DNA from: Armatimonadota bacterium
GTDB lineage: Bacteria; Armatimonadota; SYMT01
Assembly: GCA_020696885.1 (NCBI GenBank)
Contig: JAJFMS010000061.1
Span: forward strand, 1-9,360
DNA: 9,360 nucleotides
Direction of reading: 5' to 3'
The notes under the pieces are model-generated. The model did not search any database. It was not told the DNA's origin and saw only the letters and a program-made list of their open reading frames with translations. This document shows, piece after piece, positions 1-6,211 of this stretch (within the stretch, counting starts at the first letter, position 1; each line of letters opens with the position of its first letter). The translations under genes were made by a program, and so were the position numbers.

Positions 1-1
1 C

Positions 2-622
2 GGCTGGAAGCTGCTGTTCGATGGGAAGACCACCACCGGCTGGCGCAACTTCAAGAAGCCCGACATCTCCAAGGGCTGGCAGGTGGTGGATGGCGCGCTG
101 TGCCGCATGGATAGCTCGGCGGGCGACATCATCACGGTGGACCAGTACGACAACTTCGAGCTGCGGCTCAACTTCAAGGTGCCGGCCCACGCCAACAGCG
201 GGCTGATGTACCGCGTCACCGAGGACAAGGGCAGCACCTGGTGGACCGGGCCGGAGATCCAGATCCTGGACAACACGGACCCGAACGGCGATCCGCAGCG
301 CGCCGGCTGGCTCTACGGGCTGTACCAGTCCCCCGTGGACGAGAAGACCGGGAAGCCGGTGGACGCTACCAAGCCGCTGGGCGAGTGGAACGTGCTCCGG
401 CTGGTGTGCGACGGCCCGCACGTGGAGCAGTACCTCAACGGCGTGAAGTACGCCGAGTACGAGCTTGGCAGCGAGGACTGGAACAAGCGGCTGGCCGCCA
501 GCAAGTTCGCGAAGATGGACGGCTTCGGCAAGAACGCGAAGGGCCACATCGCGCTCCAGGGCGACCACGGCAACGTCTGCTTCACGAACATCAAGATCCG
601 CCCGCTTCCCGCTAAGAAGTAG
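2..622 (+). CDS. DUF1080 (3-keto-disaccharide hydrolase-like) protein, 5' end missing
   Basis: The reading frame is open from the window edge and encodes 206 residues before a TAG stop; the true start and any signal peptide lie outside. The visible part covers essentially a whole DUF1080 domain. It opens with the family hallmark GWKLLFDGKTTTGWRNF, followed by WQVVDGAL, the strand FELRLNFKVPAHANSGLMYRV, GPEIQILDN, GEWNVLRLVCDG, VEQYLNGVKYAEYE, and a closing GHIALQGDHG...FTNIKIRPL. This is a concanavalin A-like jelly-roll fold. Some family members hydrolyse 3-keto-glycosides and many are exported proteins of polysaccharide-degrading bacteria; the substrate of this one cannot be told from sequence. 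A methionine at 83 lies inside the domain and is not the start. A hairpin follows the stop, and the next gene has its own ribosome binding site, so the two may be separate transcription units. Family assignment is strong; enzymatic activity is inferred. Confidence 0.9.
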   Translation, partial: GWKLLFDGKTTTGWRNFKKPDISKGWQVVDGALCRMDSSAGDIITVDQYDNFELRLNFKVPAHANSGLMYRVTEDKGSTWWTGPEIQILDNTDPNGDPQRAGWLYGLYQSPVDEKTGKPVDATKPLGEWNVLRLVCDGPHVEQYLNGVKYAEYELGSEDWNKRLAASKFAKMDGFGKNAKGHIALQGDHGNVCFTNIKIRPLPAKK

Positions 623-635
623 TCAGCTTCGCATC

Positions 636-672
636 GGAGTGTGGGGGAGAAGGCTCCGATCTCCCACACTCC
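636..672 (+). terminator. Hairpin after the DUF1080 gene, possible terminator
   Basis: Bases 636-645 (GGAGTGTGGG) pair perfectly with 663-672 (CCCACACTCC). After a two-base bulge (646-647), three more pairs form (648-650 with 660-662), leaving a 9-nt loop. No run of T follows, so it is not a canonical Rho-independent terminator. It lies 14 bases after the stop of the upstream gene. The unit CCCACAC is repeated at 671-677, giving a simple-sequence character like the larger hairpin near 3327. Confidence 0.45.
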
Positions 673-702
673 CACACGGACCTGTCTTGACCGTGCTGGA
701 AC

Positions 703-707
703 AGGAG
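703..707 (+). promoter_or_regulatory. Ribosome binding site that sets the GTG start of the PD40 lipoprotein
   Basis: AGGAG sits 8 nt before the GTG at 716. The frame can be extended to another GTG at 641, but that codon lies inside the hairpin and lacks a comparable site. The 716 start also places a standard lipoprotein signal near the N-terminus. Confidence 0.7.
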
Positions 708-715
708 CTTCTGCC

Positions 716-1972
716 GTGAGCAACACTGTAGTCACCCCCTCGAGCGGGTACCGTGTGTTCAGGCAGGTCGGCCGCGCCGCCCTCTGGCCGGTTCTGCTCG
801 GCACGGTCCTGCTCTCCGGCTGCCGGCCCGGGGCGATCTGGTCTCCCGATGGGAAGCTCCTGGCGCTGGAGACTCGCTCGGGGCTGTTCCGCTTCGACGT
901 GGAGCGCGGCAGCTCCGAGCTCCTGGTAGGGGGCGCCCGACGGGCCATCAATCCCTCCTGGTCACCGGATGGTAAGCGGCTCTGCTTCTACCTCGCGGCC
1001 ATACAGGGAGAGCGGCTTCAGGGAGTGAGCCTCGCAGCGCTGGACCTCCAGACTCGCAAGCAGCAGGTCCTCGTCGCCCGGATCAGCTTGCCGCAGGCGG
1101 AGAAGGGACCGCCCGGAGCCAGCCCGCTGCTGCTGCTCAAGCAGGTACTCACCTCCACCTGGAGCCCGGATGGCAAACAGGTCGCCTTCATCACCCATGA
1201 AGGCGGACGCAGCGTGCTGGGGGTGGTGAGCTCGGCAGGTGGTGCGGTGAAGCGTCTCACTTCGCCGCCGCATGAAGCGCTTTCCCCTGCCTGGTCGCCC
1301 GACGGCACGCAGATCGCGTACCTCATCGAAAAGCGCGGGAAGCCTGGCCCGGGAGGCATCCCTGCCAGCCACGGGCCGCTGACCCTGCACCTGATCCGCC
1401 CGGACGGCACCGGCGCCCGGAAGTGGTGGACCCCACCCGCCGGACTGGCGCTCAACCCGGTGCCGCTAGGCCCGCAGTGGTCCCGCGATGGCAAGTCCGT
1501 CGGGCTGATCGCCGAGGTAACCCCCGCCGGGGGCGCAGGGGGTGCGGAGGGCGGCCCTCCGACCACAGCCAGCGAAGCGTGGAGCATCCCGGTGACCGGC
1601 CCTGCGAAGAAGGTCGCGGAGGTCCCCGGGGCCGCCATCGGCGCGTCCTACTCCGCGGACCTGCGCGCCATCACTTTCTACCTGGCGCCTCCCGGCGGCG
1701 GGCCGAACGATCCGAACTTCGCACACCCGGAGGTGGCCGTGCTTCGGGAGCCGTTCAAGACGCCGCAAACGCTGTTCCGGGCTGACCTGGGGAAGCTCGG
1801 GCCGGACACTCCGCCCGACCAGGCTCCCGAAGGGCCTCCGATCCCGGCAGTATCGCCGGACGGAACCCAGGTGGCACTGCTCGAGGAGCCACCCGGAAAA
1901 CCGGCCCGGCTGCGACTGATCCGGGCCGGCGAGCGAGAGCCCCGGGTATATCCACTGCCTGCGCCGCGGTGA
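716..1972 (+). CDS. PD40/WD40-like beta-propeller lipoprotein (TolB C-terminal-like)
   Basis: This 418-residue protein from a GTG start is predicted to be exported and lipid-anchored. The N-terminus has basic residues (R13, R16, R20), a hydrophobic stretch WPVLLGTVLL and a lipobox LSGC with the acylated cysteine at residue 36. The mature part is a chain of PD40 blades marked by WSPDG-type motifs: IWSPDGKLLALE (about 42), SWSPDGKRLCFYL (82), WSPDGKQVAFIT (149), WSPDGTQIAYLI (193), WSRDGKSVGLIA (255), a degenerate SYSADLRAITFYL, and VSPDGTQVALLEE (about 379). Such propellers resemble the TolB C-terminal domain and the N-terminal domain of prolyl oligopeptidases, but no peptidase domain follows, so it is probably a binding or scaffolding protein at the cell surface or in the periplasm. 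A glycine/alanine/proline-rich insertion lies in blade five (about residues 273-287). No ligand or partner is suggested by its neighbours. The fold and export calls are good; the function is unknown. Confidence 0.82.
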   Translation: MSNTVVTPSSGYRVFRQVGRAALWPVLLGTVLLSGCRPGAIWSPDGKLLALETRSGLFRFDVERGSSELLVGGARRAINPSWSPDGKRLCFYLAAIQGERLQGVSLAALDLQTRKQQVLVARISLPQAEKGPPGASPLLLLKQVLTSTWSPDGKQVAFITHEGGRSVLGVVSSAGGAVKRLTSPPHEALSPAWSPDGTQIAYLIEKRGKPGPGGIPASHGPLTLHLIRPDGTGARKWWTPPAGLALNPVPLGPQWSRDGKSVGLIAEVTPAGGAGGAEGGPPTTASEAWSIPVTGPAKKVAEVPGAAIGASYSADLRAITFYLAPPGGGPNDPNFAHPEVAVLREPFKTPQTLFRADLGKLGPDTPPDQAPEGPPIPAVSPDGTQVALLEEPPGKPARLRLIRAGEREPRVYPLPAPR

Positions 1973-2062
1973 TCCGCAGGCGGCCGTAAGTACGTCTGGC
2001 GTCGGTGTTTGCCTCGGCTGGGCCGGGGGAACCCTCCTCGTGACATCAGGTAAACCGCATAC

Positions 2063-2068
2063 GAGGAG
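2063..2068 (+). promoter_or_regulatory. Ribosome binding site of the zinc alcohol dehydrogenase gene
   Basis: GAGGAG lies 5 nt before the ATG at 2074 and supports that start, which gives the typical MKAVVF N-terminus of medium-chain dehydrogenases. Confidence 0.75.
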
Positions 2069-2073
2069 TTGCC

Positions 2074-3318
2074 ATGAAGGCTGTTGTATTCCACGGGATC
2101 GGGGACATCCGGCTGGACGAGGTCCGGGATCCAAAGCTGAAAGATCCCACGGACGCCATTGTCCGGCTCACCGCCAGCGCCATCTGCGGCACGGACCTGC
2201 ACATGGTGCGCGGCACCATGCCCGGCATGAAGCCCGGCACGATCCTCGGCCACGAGGGCGTCGGCATCGTCGAAGAGCTGGGCAAGGACGTGCGCAACCT
2301 GAAGGTGGGCGACCGGGTGGTGATCCCTTCCACTATCGCCTGCGGCGGCTGCTCCTACTGCCGTTCCGGCTACTACTCCCAGTGTGACGAAGCGAACCCC
2401 AAGGGTGCCCTCGCCGGCACGGCGTTCTTCGGCGGTCCCGAGCCGACCGGGCCGTTCGACGGTCTGCAGGCGGAGTATGCGCGGGTGCCGTTCGCGCACG
2501 TGGGGCTCGTCAAGCTGCCGCCGGAGGTGAGTGACGACCAGGCGATCCTGCTGTCGGACATCTTCCCCACCGGCTACTTCGGCGCGGAGATGGCGGAGAT
2601 CGAACCGGGTGATACCGTCGCGGTGTTCGGCTGCGGCCCGGTGGGCCTGTTCACCATCATGAGCGCGCAGCTGATGGGCGCCGGCCGGGTGCTGGCGGTG
2701 GACCACCATGCGGACCGCCTGGACAAGGCCCGCGAGTTGGGTGCCGAGGCGATCAACTTCGACCAGGACGATCCGGTGCAGACGATCCGCCGCCTGACGA
2801 ATGGGATCGGCGTGGACCGTGCTATCGACGCGGTGGGCGTGGACGCGGAGCGGGCCAAGCACGGCCCCGCGGCGGCGCTCTCCGCGCTGCAGAAGGAGCA
2901 GTTCAAAGAAGAACTCAGCGAGATCGCTCCGAAGACCAACCCGGATGGCGATAACTGGGTGCCCGGAGACGCGCCGTCCCAGGCGCTGCAGTGGGCGGTG
3001 CAAGCGCTGGCCAAGGCGGGGACGCTGTCCATCATCGGCGTCTACCCGCAGACGGACCGGTTCTTCCCGATCGGCATGGCGATGAACAAGAACCTGGCGA
3101 TCAACATGGGGAACTGCCACCACCGGAAGTACCTCCCGCACCTGGTGGAGCTAGTACGCACGGGAGCCGTGGATCCGGAGAAGATCCTCACCGAGCGCCA
3201 GCCGATGCTCGGCGCGATCGAAGCCTACGAGGCATTCGACCTGCGGCAGCCGGGCTGGATCAAGGTAGAGCTGCGGCCCGCCGTGGTGAACGCCCGGGAA
3301 CTGCGGGAAGCGGCGTAG
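2074..3318 (+). CDS. Zinc-dependent alcohol dehydrogenase, formaldehyde dehydrogenase-like MDR family
   Basis: This 414-residue cytosolic medium-chain dehydrogenase/reductase should oxidise an alcohol or aldehyde adduct with NAD. The GroES-like catalytic domain contains ICGTD with the catalytic-zinc ligand C38, GHE with H60/E61, and a probable third ligand at D162 (LLSDIFPTGYF). The structural-zinc lobe is complete: C90, C93, C96 and C104, spaced C-x2-C-x2-C-x7-C. The Rossmann motif GCGPVG is at 186-191, and an acidic D210 at the end of the next strand favours NAD over NADP. A long insertion (about 258-305, containing many Q, K and E residues) separates the Rossmann strands, and HHRKYLPHLVELV lies near the C-terminus. 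This length and insertion are characteristic of the glutathione-independent formaldehyde dehydrogenase-like subgroup rather than plain yeast-type ADH. The substrate is not determined. The gene is flanked by a large hairpin downstream and looks monocistronic. Confidence 0.92.
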   Translation: MKAVVFHGIGDIRLDEVRDPKLKDPTDAIVRLTASAICGTDLHMVRGTMPGMKPGTILGHEGVGIVEELGKDVRNLKVGDRVVIPSTIACGGCSYCRSGYYSQCDEANPKGALAGTAFFGGPEPTGPFDGLQAEYARVPFAHVGLVKLPPEVSDDQAILLSDIFPTGYFGAEMAEIEPGDTVAVFGCGPVGLFTIMSAQLMGAGRVLAVDHHADRLDKARELGAEAINFDQDDPVQTIRRLTNGIGVDRAIDAVGVDAERAKHGPAAALSALQKEQFKEELSEIAPKTNPDGDNWVPGDAPSQALQWAVQALAKAGTLSIIGVYPQTDRFFPIGMAMNKNLAINMGNCHHRKYLPHLVELVRTGAVDPEKILTERQPMLGAIEAYEAFDLRQPGWIKVELRPAVVNARELREAA

Positions 3319-3326
3319 TGGGATAG

Positions 3327-3387
3327 GGAGGTAGGGAGGTGAGGGGATGAGGGGTGGGTCTCCTCATCCCCTCACCTCCCTACCTCC
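3327..3387. terminator. Perfect 26-bp inverted repeat between convergent genes, probable two-way terminator
   Basis: Bases 3327-3352 are exactly complementary to 3362-3387, leaving a 9-nt loop at 3353-3361. The arm is made of iterated GGGAGG/GGTAGG/GGTGAGG-like units, so one strand is nearly all purine and the other nearly all pyrimidine plus T. It begins 9 bases after the stop of the + strand dehydrogenase, and the next gene in this direction is on the - strand, which fits transcription termination from both sides. No T-run follows on either strand, so the mechanism would be non-canonical. The pyrimidine units continue to about 3400 as partial repeats. Confidence 0.65.
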
Positions 3388-3572
3388 TCACCTACCTCCT
3401 GCGCCGCGTTCAGGTATCGTTGCAGAACGGTGCGCAGGCGAATCGTGCGGCGGGTTCGGTGCCCTTCCTCCAGCCGGCGGCCTCGCTCGCCTCGCCCGTG
3501 GCAACCGTGACGAGCTACGGATCCTGCGGGAAGCGCTCCACGTGCCCTTTCTGGAGTGAGTTTGGGAGTGCC
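3388..3572. other. Intergenic stretch with no recognisable gene
   Basis: After the hairpin there are about 185 bases before the end of the - strand VOC gene. Open frames cross it on both strands, but none has a convincing start, ribosome binding site or recognisable protein. The first bases continue the CCTACCTCC-type repeats of the hairpin. I see no RNA gene or promoter here. Confidence 0.5.
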
Positions 3573-3935
3573 TCAGGACGAGTGCAGGGCGATCCGGTTG
3601 CCTTCGCTGTCCAGCACCACCGCTCGCCAGCCGTACGCGCCGAGGGAGTGCTTCCCGTGCAGCACCCGGCCGCCATAGGCTTCCACCGCGGCCAGCGCGT
3701 CGTCCAGGCGGTCCTGGCAGTTCAGGTAGACCAGGGGGCCGTGCTCGGAAGGCCGCACGGTATCCGACGTGAAGAGGCAGCCGCTCACGTTCTCCCCGGC
3801 GTGCGGGAGCATCCCGATCGCCATGCCGGGGAACTCCTGCCTGGCAATCGGCGCCGCGAGCACCGCCGAGTAGAAGCTGATTGCCCGGTCCAGGTCCGTG
3901 ACCGGAATGTCCACCCATACCACCTGATTCGCCAT
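3573..3935 (-). CDS. VOC-superfamily (glyoxalase/bleomycin resistance fold) protein
   Basis: This 120-residue single-domain protein has paired beta-alpha-beta-beta-beta modules. The first module starts WVDIPVTDLDRAISFYSAVL, a typical VOC opening, followed by FPGMAIGMLPHAG. The second module contains GPLVYLNCQDRLDDALAAVEAYGGRVLHGKHSLG and ends with a DSEGNRIALHSS strand. The length is that of one VOC protomer, which normally dimerises to build the metal site. The frame is open upstream to 4076, but the ATG at 3935 is chosen because GGGAGAGG (3941-3948 on the complementary strand) sits 5 nt before it and because the VOC fold starts right there; the extension has no conserved look. The activity (isomerase, dioxygenase, thiol transferase or a binding role) cannot be predicted. 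It is divergent from the cassette that follows and convergent with the dehydrogenase, so it is probably its own unit. Confidence 0.85.
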   Translation of the reverse strand: MANQVVWVDIPVTDLDRAISFYSAVLAAPIARQEFPGMAIGMLPHAGENVSGCLFTSDTVRPSEHGPLVYLNCQDRLDDALAAVEAYGGRVLHGKHSLGAYGWRAVVLDSEGNRIALHSS

Positions 3936-4122
3936 CGTCGCCTCTCCCGTGTTCCACCGGCAACCGCTGGGCCGGCGGCGGAGCCAGTCATGCGCATTAT
4001 CGGGCGCACCGCCTCCCATCATGACGCCGATGAACGAGAAGCCCTTCGCCGGCAGCATGGTGAAGGTGACCGGCACTATCCAGGAAGAACGGGGCGGTAG
4101 CGCGCACTCGGGAGGACGTTTG
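3936..4122. promoter_or_regulatory. Divergent control region between the VOC gene and the STM4015-4011 operon
   Basis: These 187 bases separate two diverging transcription units, so they should hold promoters in both directions. I can see the two ribosome binding sites at its ends but no convincing -35/-10 pair, operator repeat or riboswitch. The assignment rests on position alone. Confidence 0.4.
4111..4115 (+). promoter_or_regulatory. Ribosome binding site that sets the STM4015-family start
   Basis: A perfect GGAGG lies 7 nt before the ATG at 4123. The frame is open back to 3949, but the extra 58 residues are low-complexity and overlap the divergent control region, so 4123 is preferred. 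Confidence 0.8.
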
Positions 4123-5061
4123 ATGGGGATCTACGAGTTCAATCAACAGTTTGCCGGCAAGCCGGTGATCAATTGGGATGCAAACCAGCCGCTGGCTGAT
4201 GCCGAGAACCATGTCTACCGCATCTCCATCGACTGGGACGACTCCGAGGCCGGCGAGAAGTGGACCGACCGCCTGGCGATGTTCCTGGACGACCCGGCTT
4301 CCGCCCAGGTGACCGGGCTGATCGTGGGCTTCTGGGGCGGCGAGCCCGGCGACGAGAGTGCGGCTCCGGTGGTGGAGGCCCTGGTGGCGGCGCGGGATCG
4401 CCTCCCGCTGCTCAACGGCCTCTTCCTCGGCGAGATCCTGGCCGAGGAGTGTGAGATCTCCTGGATCGCGCAGACCGACGTGTCGCCGCTGTTCGAGGCG
4501 TATCCAAAGCTGGAGTACTTCCGGGTGCGCGGCAGCACCGGGCTCCGCCTTGGGGCGATCCGCCACGCGCGCCTCAAGGAGCTGGCGATCGAGTGCGGCG
4601 GGCTCGGCCGCGACCTCCTGCACGATGTCTTCGCCTCGGAGCTGCCCGAGCTGGAGCACCTGGAGCTGTGGCTGGGCGCGGAAGGCTACGGAGCGGAGGC
4701 CACCGTGGACGACCTGGCGCCGCTGCTCTCGGGAGAGTTGTTCCCGAAGCTGACCTACCTCGGCCTGCGGGACAGCGAGATCACGGACGACATCGCCGGC
4801 GTGCTCGCGAATGCGCCGGTGCTGGAACGGCTGGAGGTGCTGGATCTCTCGCTCGGCACCTTCGGAAACGGCGGCGCGGCGGCGCTGCTGGCCAGCCCGC
4901 ACGCGCCAAAGCTGAAGAAGCTGGATATCCATCACCACTACTGCTCCGATGAGATGATCGAGCGGCTGCGCGGGCTGGGGATCGAGGTGGAGGCCAGCGA
5001 GCACCAGACCCCGGACGACTGGGGCGACGGGGAGCACCGCTTCGTTGCGGTCGGTGAGTGA
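4123..5061 (+). CDS. STM4015 family leucine-rich-repeat protein
   Basis: This is the first gene of the five-gene cassette: 312 residues, cytosolic, with no signal peptide or membrane segment. The N-terminal part (to about 140) contains VYRISIDWDD, VTGLIVGFWGG, PVVEALVAARDRLPLLNGLFLGEI and CEISWIAQTDVSPLFEAYPKL, which I recognise as family features. The C-terminal half has five leucine-rich repeats of 26 to 33 residues, starting near 151 (LKELAI), 177 (LEHLEL), 210 (LTYLGL), 237 (LEVLDL) and 264 (LKKLDIHHH). The protein is markedly acidic and ends in an aspartate/glutamate-rich tail closing with HRFVAVGE. LRR proteins usually bind proteins or peptides, so a scaffold, chaperone or substrate role is plausible; no catalytic motif is seen. 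It overlaps the next gene by 8 or 17 bases, implying coupled translation. The family match is from recognition of sequence and gene order; the function is unknown. Confidence 0.88.
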   Translation: MGIYEFNQQFAGKPVINWDANQPLADAENHVYRISIDWDDSEAGEKWTDRLAMFLDDPASAQVTGLIVGFWGGEPGDESAAPVVEALVAARDRLPLLNGLFLGEILAEECEISWIAQTDVSPLFEAYPKLEYFRVRGSTGLRLGAIRHARLKELAIECGGLGRDLLHDVFASELPELEHLELWLGAEGYGAEATVDDLAPLLSGELFPKLTYLGLRDSEITDDIAGVLANAPVLERLEVLDLSLGTFGNGGAAALLASPHAPKLKKLDIHHHYCSDEMIERLRGLGIEVEASEHQTPDDWGDGEHRFVAVGE

Positions 5062-6211
5062 CGCCGCCCACCGGCCTCGCTACGTGGTGCTGGGAAACCC
5101 GGGCTGTCGGCGGGTCGGCCTGTTTCAGGAAGCGCTGGTCCGCGCCGGCCTGGCGCCGGCCCTCCTCGTCTCCTGGCTCGACCTGCTTACCGGCCGGGAC
5201 GACCTCTCCGTGACCGTTCAGCCCGGTGACGTGGTACGGATCGAGTCGCCCGGCCGCGAGTTCGAGGTGGAGCGGGAATTGCTGGCCTGGGGTGCGGAGT
5301 CCGCGGACGAGGAAGAGTTCGATCGCCTATCCGCGCAGCGTCTCCAGGCGCTTACTTTCGAGCGGGGCCGGATCCTCGCCCCACGCCAGTGGTACCTTGG
5401 CTTCCGGCGAGCCCTGGCAAGGGTGAGCACGCAACTGGAGGCATGCGGCGACGTGACGACGATGAACGATCCCGCCGAGATTGCGATGATGTTCGACAAG
5501 CCTGCGTGTCACGCGCATCTCCGCGAGGCGGGGATCCCGGTGCCGGAGGCGCTCGGATCGGTACAGAGTTATGAGGAGTTGCTGGACTGGATGGAGCGCT
5601 GCCGCTGCCCGCGCGTATTCGTGAAGCTCGCCCACGGCTCCAGCGCTTCCGGGGTGGTGGCCTACCAGTTCCAGGGCGACCGGCACCAGGCCGCCACCAC
5701 CACCGAGCTGGTGCGGGAGGCCGGCGAGGTGCGGCTCTACAACTCGCGGCACATCCGTACGCTGCGTGATCCGCACGAGATCGGCACGCTCGTCGACGCG
5801 CTGGGCCGGCACCGGGTCCACGTGGAGCGGTGGCTGCCAAAGGCCGGGCTGGACGGGCAGTCGTTCGACCTCCGCCTCCTCACGATCGCCGGCGAGCCCG
5901 CGCACACCGTGGCCCGCCTCAGCCGCAGCCCGATGACGAACCTGCACCTCCTTAACGACCGCGCAAGTGTGGAGCGGGTGCGAGAGCAGGCGCCCGCCGT
6001 GGCCTGGGAAGCGGCGCTGGACACCTGTCGGCGCACTGCCGCGGCGTTTCCACGCAGCCTGCACGCCGGCATCGACCTGGCGTTCAGCCCGGACTTCCGC
6101 CGCCACGCCGTGCTGGAGGTCAACGCGTTCGGCGACCTCCTCCCCGGCACGCTCCACGCCGGACAGGATACCTACGGCGCCGAGCTCGCCGCATTGTCGA
6201 GGGCAGCATGA
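5045..6211 (+). CDS. STM4014 family ATP-grasp-like protein
   Basis: This 388-residue protein probably couples ATP hydrolysis to carboxylate-amine (or similar) bond formation. The N-terminal pre-grasp part starts RYVVLGNPGCRRVGLFQEAL with LLVSWLDLLTG. The grasp region follows: MNDPAEIAMMFDKPACHAHL and AGIPVPEAL (140-168), a probable ATP-binding lysine K194 with a small-residue loop HGSSASG, E261 in VHVERWL, D275/R277 in FDLRLLTIAGEPAHTVARLS, and the likely metal ligands E358/N360 in VLEVNAFGD. Homology to ATP-grasp is inferred from this order of motifs; the acceptor is unknown. Start choice: the TTG at 5045 lies 10 nt after GGGGAG (5029-5034), while the GTG at 5054 is a commoner start codon but 19 nt away; the three-residue difference does not affect the domain. 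It overlaps the STM4015-family gene upstream, and its TGA shares bases with the ATG of the next gene. Confidence 0.86.
   Translation: MRSVSDAAHRPRYVVLGNPGCRRVGLFQEALVRAGLAPALLVSWLDLLTGRDDLSVTVQPGDVVRIESPGREFEVERELLAWGAESADEEEFDRLSAQRLQALTFERGRILAPRQWYLGFRRALARVSTQLEACGDVTTMNDPAEIAMMFDKPACHAHLREAGIPVPEALGSVQSYEELLDWMERCRCPRVFVKLAHGSSASGVVAYQFQGDRHQAATTTELVREAGEVRLYNSRHIRTLRDPHEIGTLVDALGRHRVHVERWLPKAGLDGQSFDLRLLTIAGEPAHTVARLSRSPMTNLHLLNDRASVERVREQAPAVAWEAALDTCRRTAAAFPRSLHAGIDLAFSPDFRRHAVLEVNAFGDLLPGTLHAGQDTYGAELAALSRAA

Noticed and set aside
2028..2055. ECF-sigma-like promoter GGAACC, 16 bases, then GGTAAAC, before the dehydrogenase
   Set aside because: The -35-like GGAACC is suggestive, but the -10 part is not diagnostic, such matches arise by chance in high-GC DNA, and no sigma factor gene is nearby. 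A transcription start map would be needed.
1678..3141. 487-codon open frame on the - strand opposite the dehydrogenase
   Set aside because: The translation is rich in Arg, His, Ala and Val without any family motif, and it lies opposite a gene with complete zinc and NAD motifs. It is an antisense shadow.
3347..3559. 70-codon + strand frame after the dehydrogenase, and an alternative frame here containing SCGKRSTCPFW
   Set aside because: The first frame starts inside the hairpin and its third-position GC is lower than in the neighbouring genes. Neither frame has a ribosome binding site or a recognisable family. A cysteine-containing peptide gene cannot be excluded but is not supported.
3936..4076. 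N-terminal extension of the VOC protein to 4076
   Set aside because: The extension lies in the divergent control region, while GGGAGAGG 5 nt before the ATG at 3935 and the immediate VOC fold fix the shorter start.
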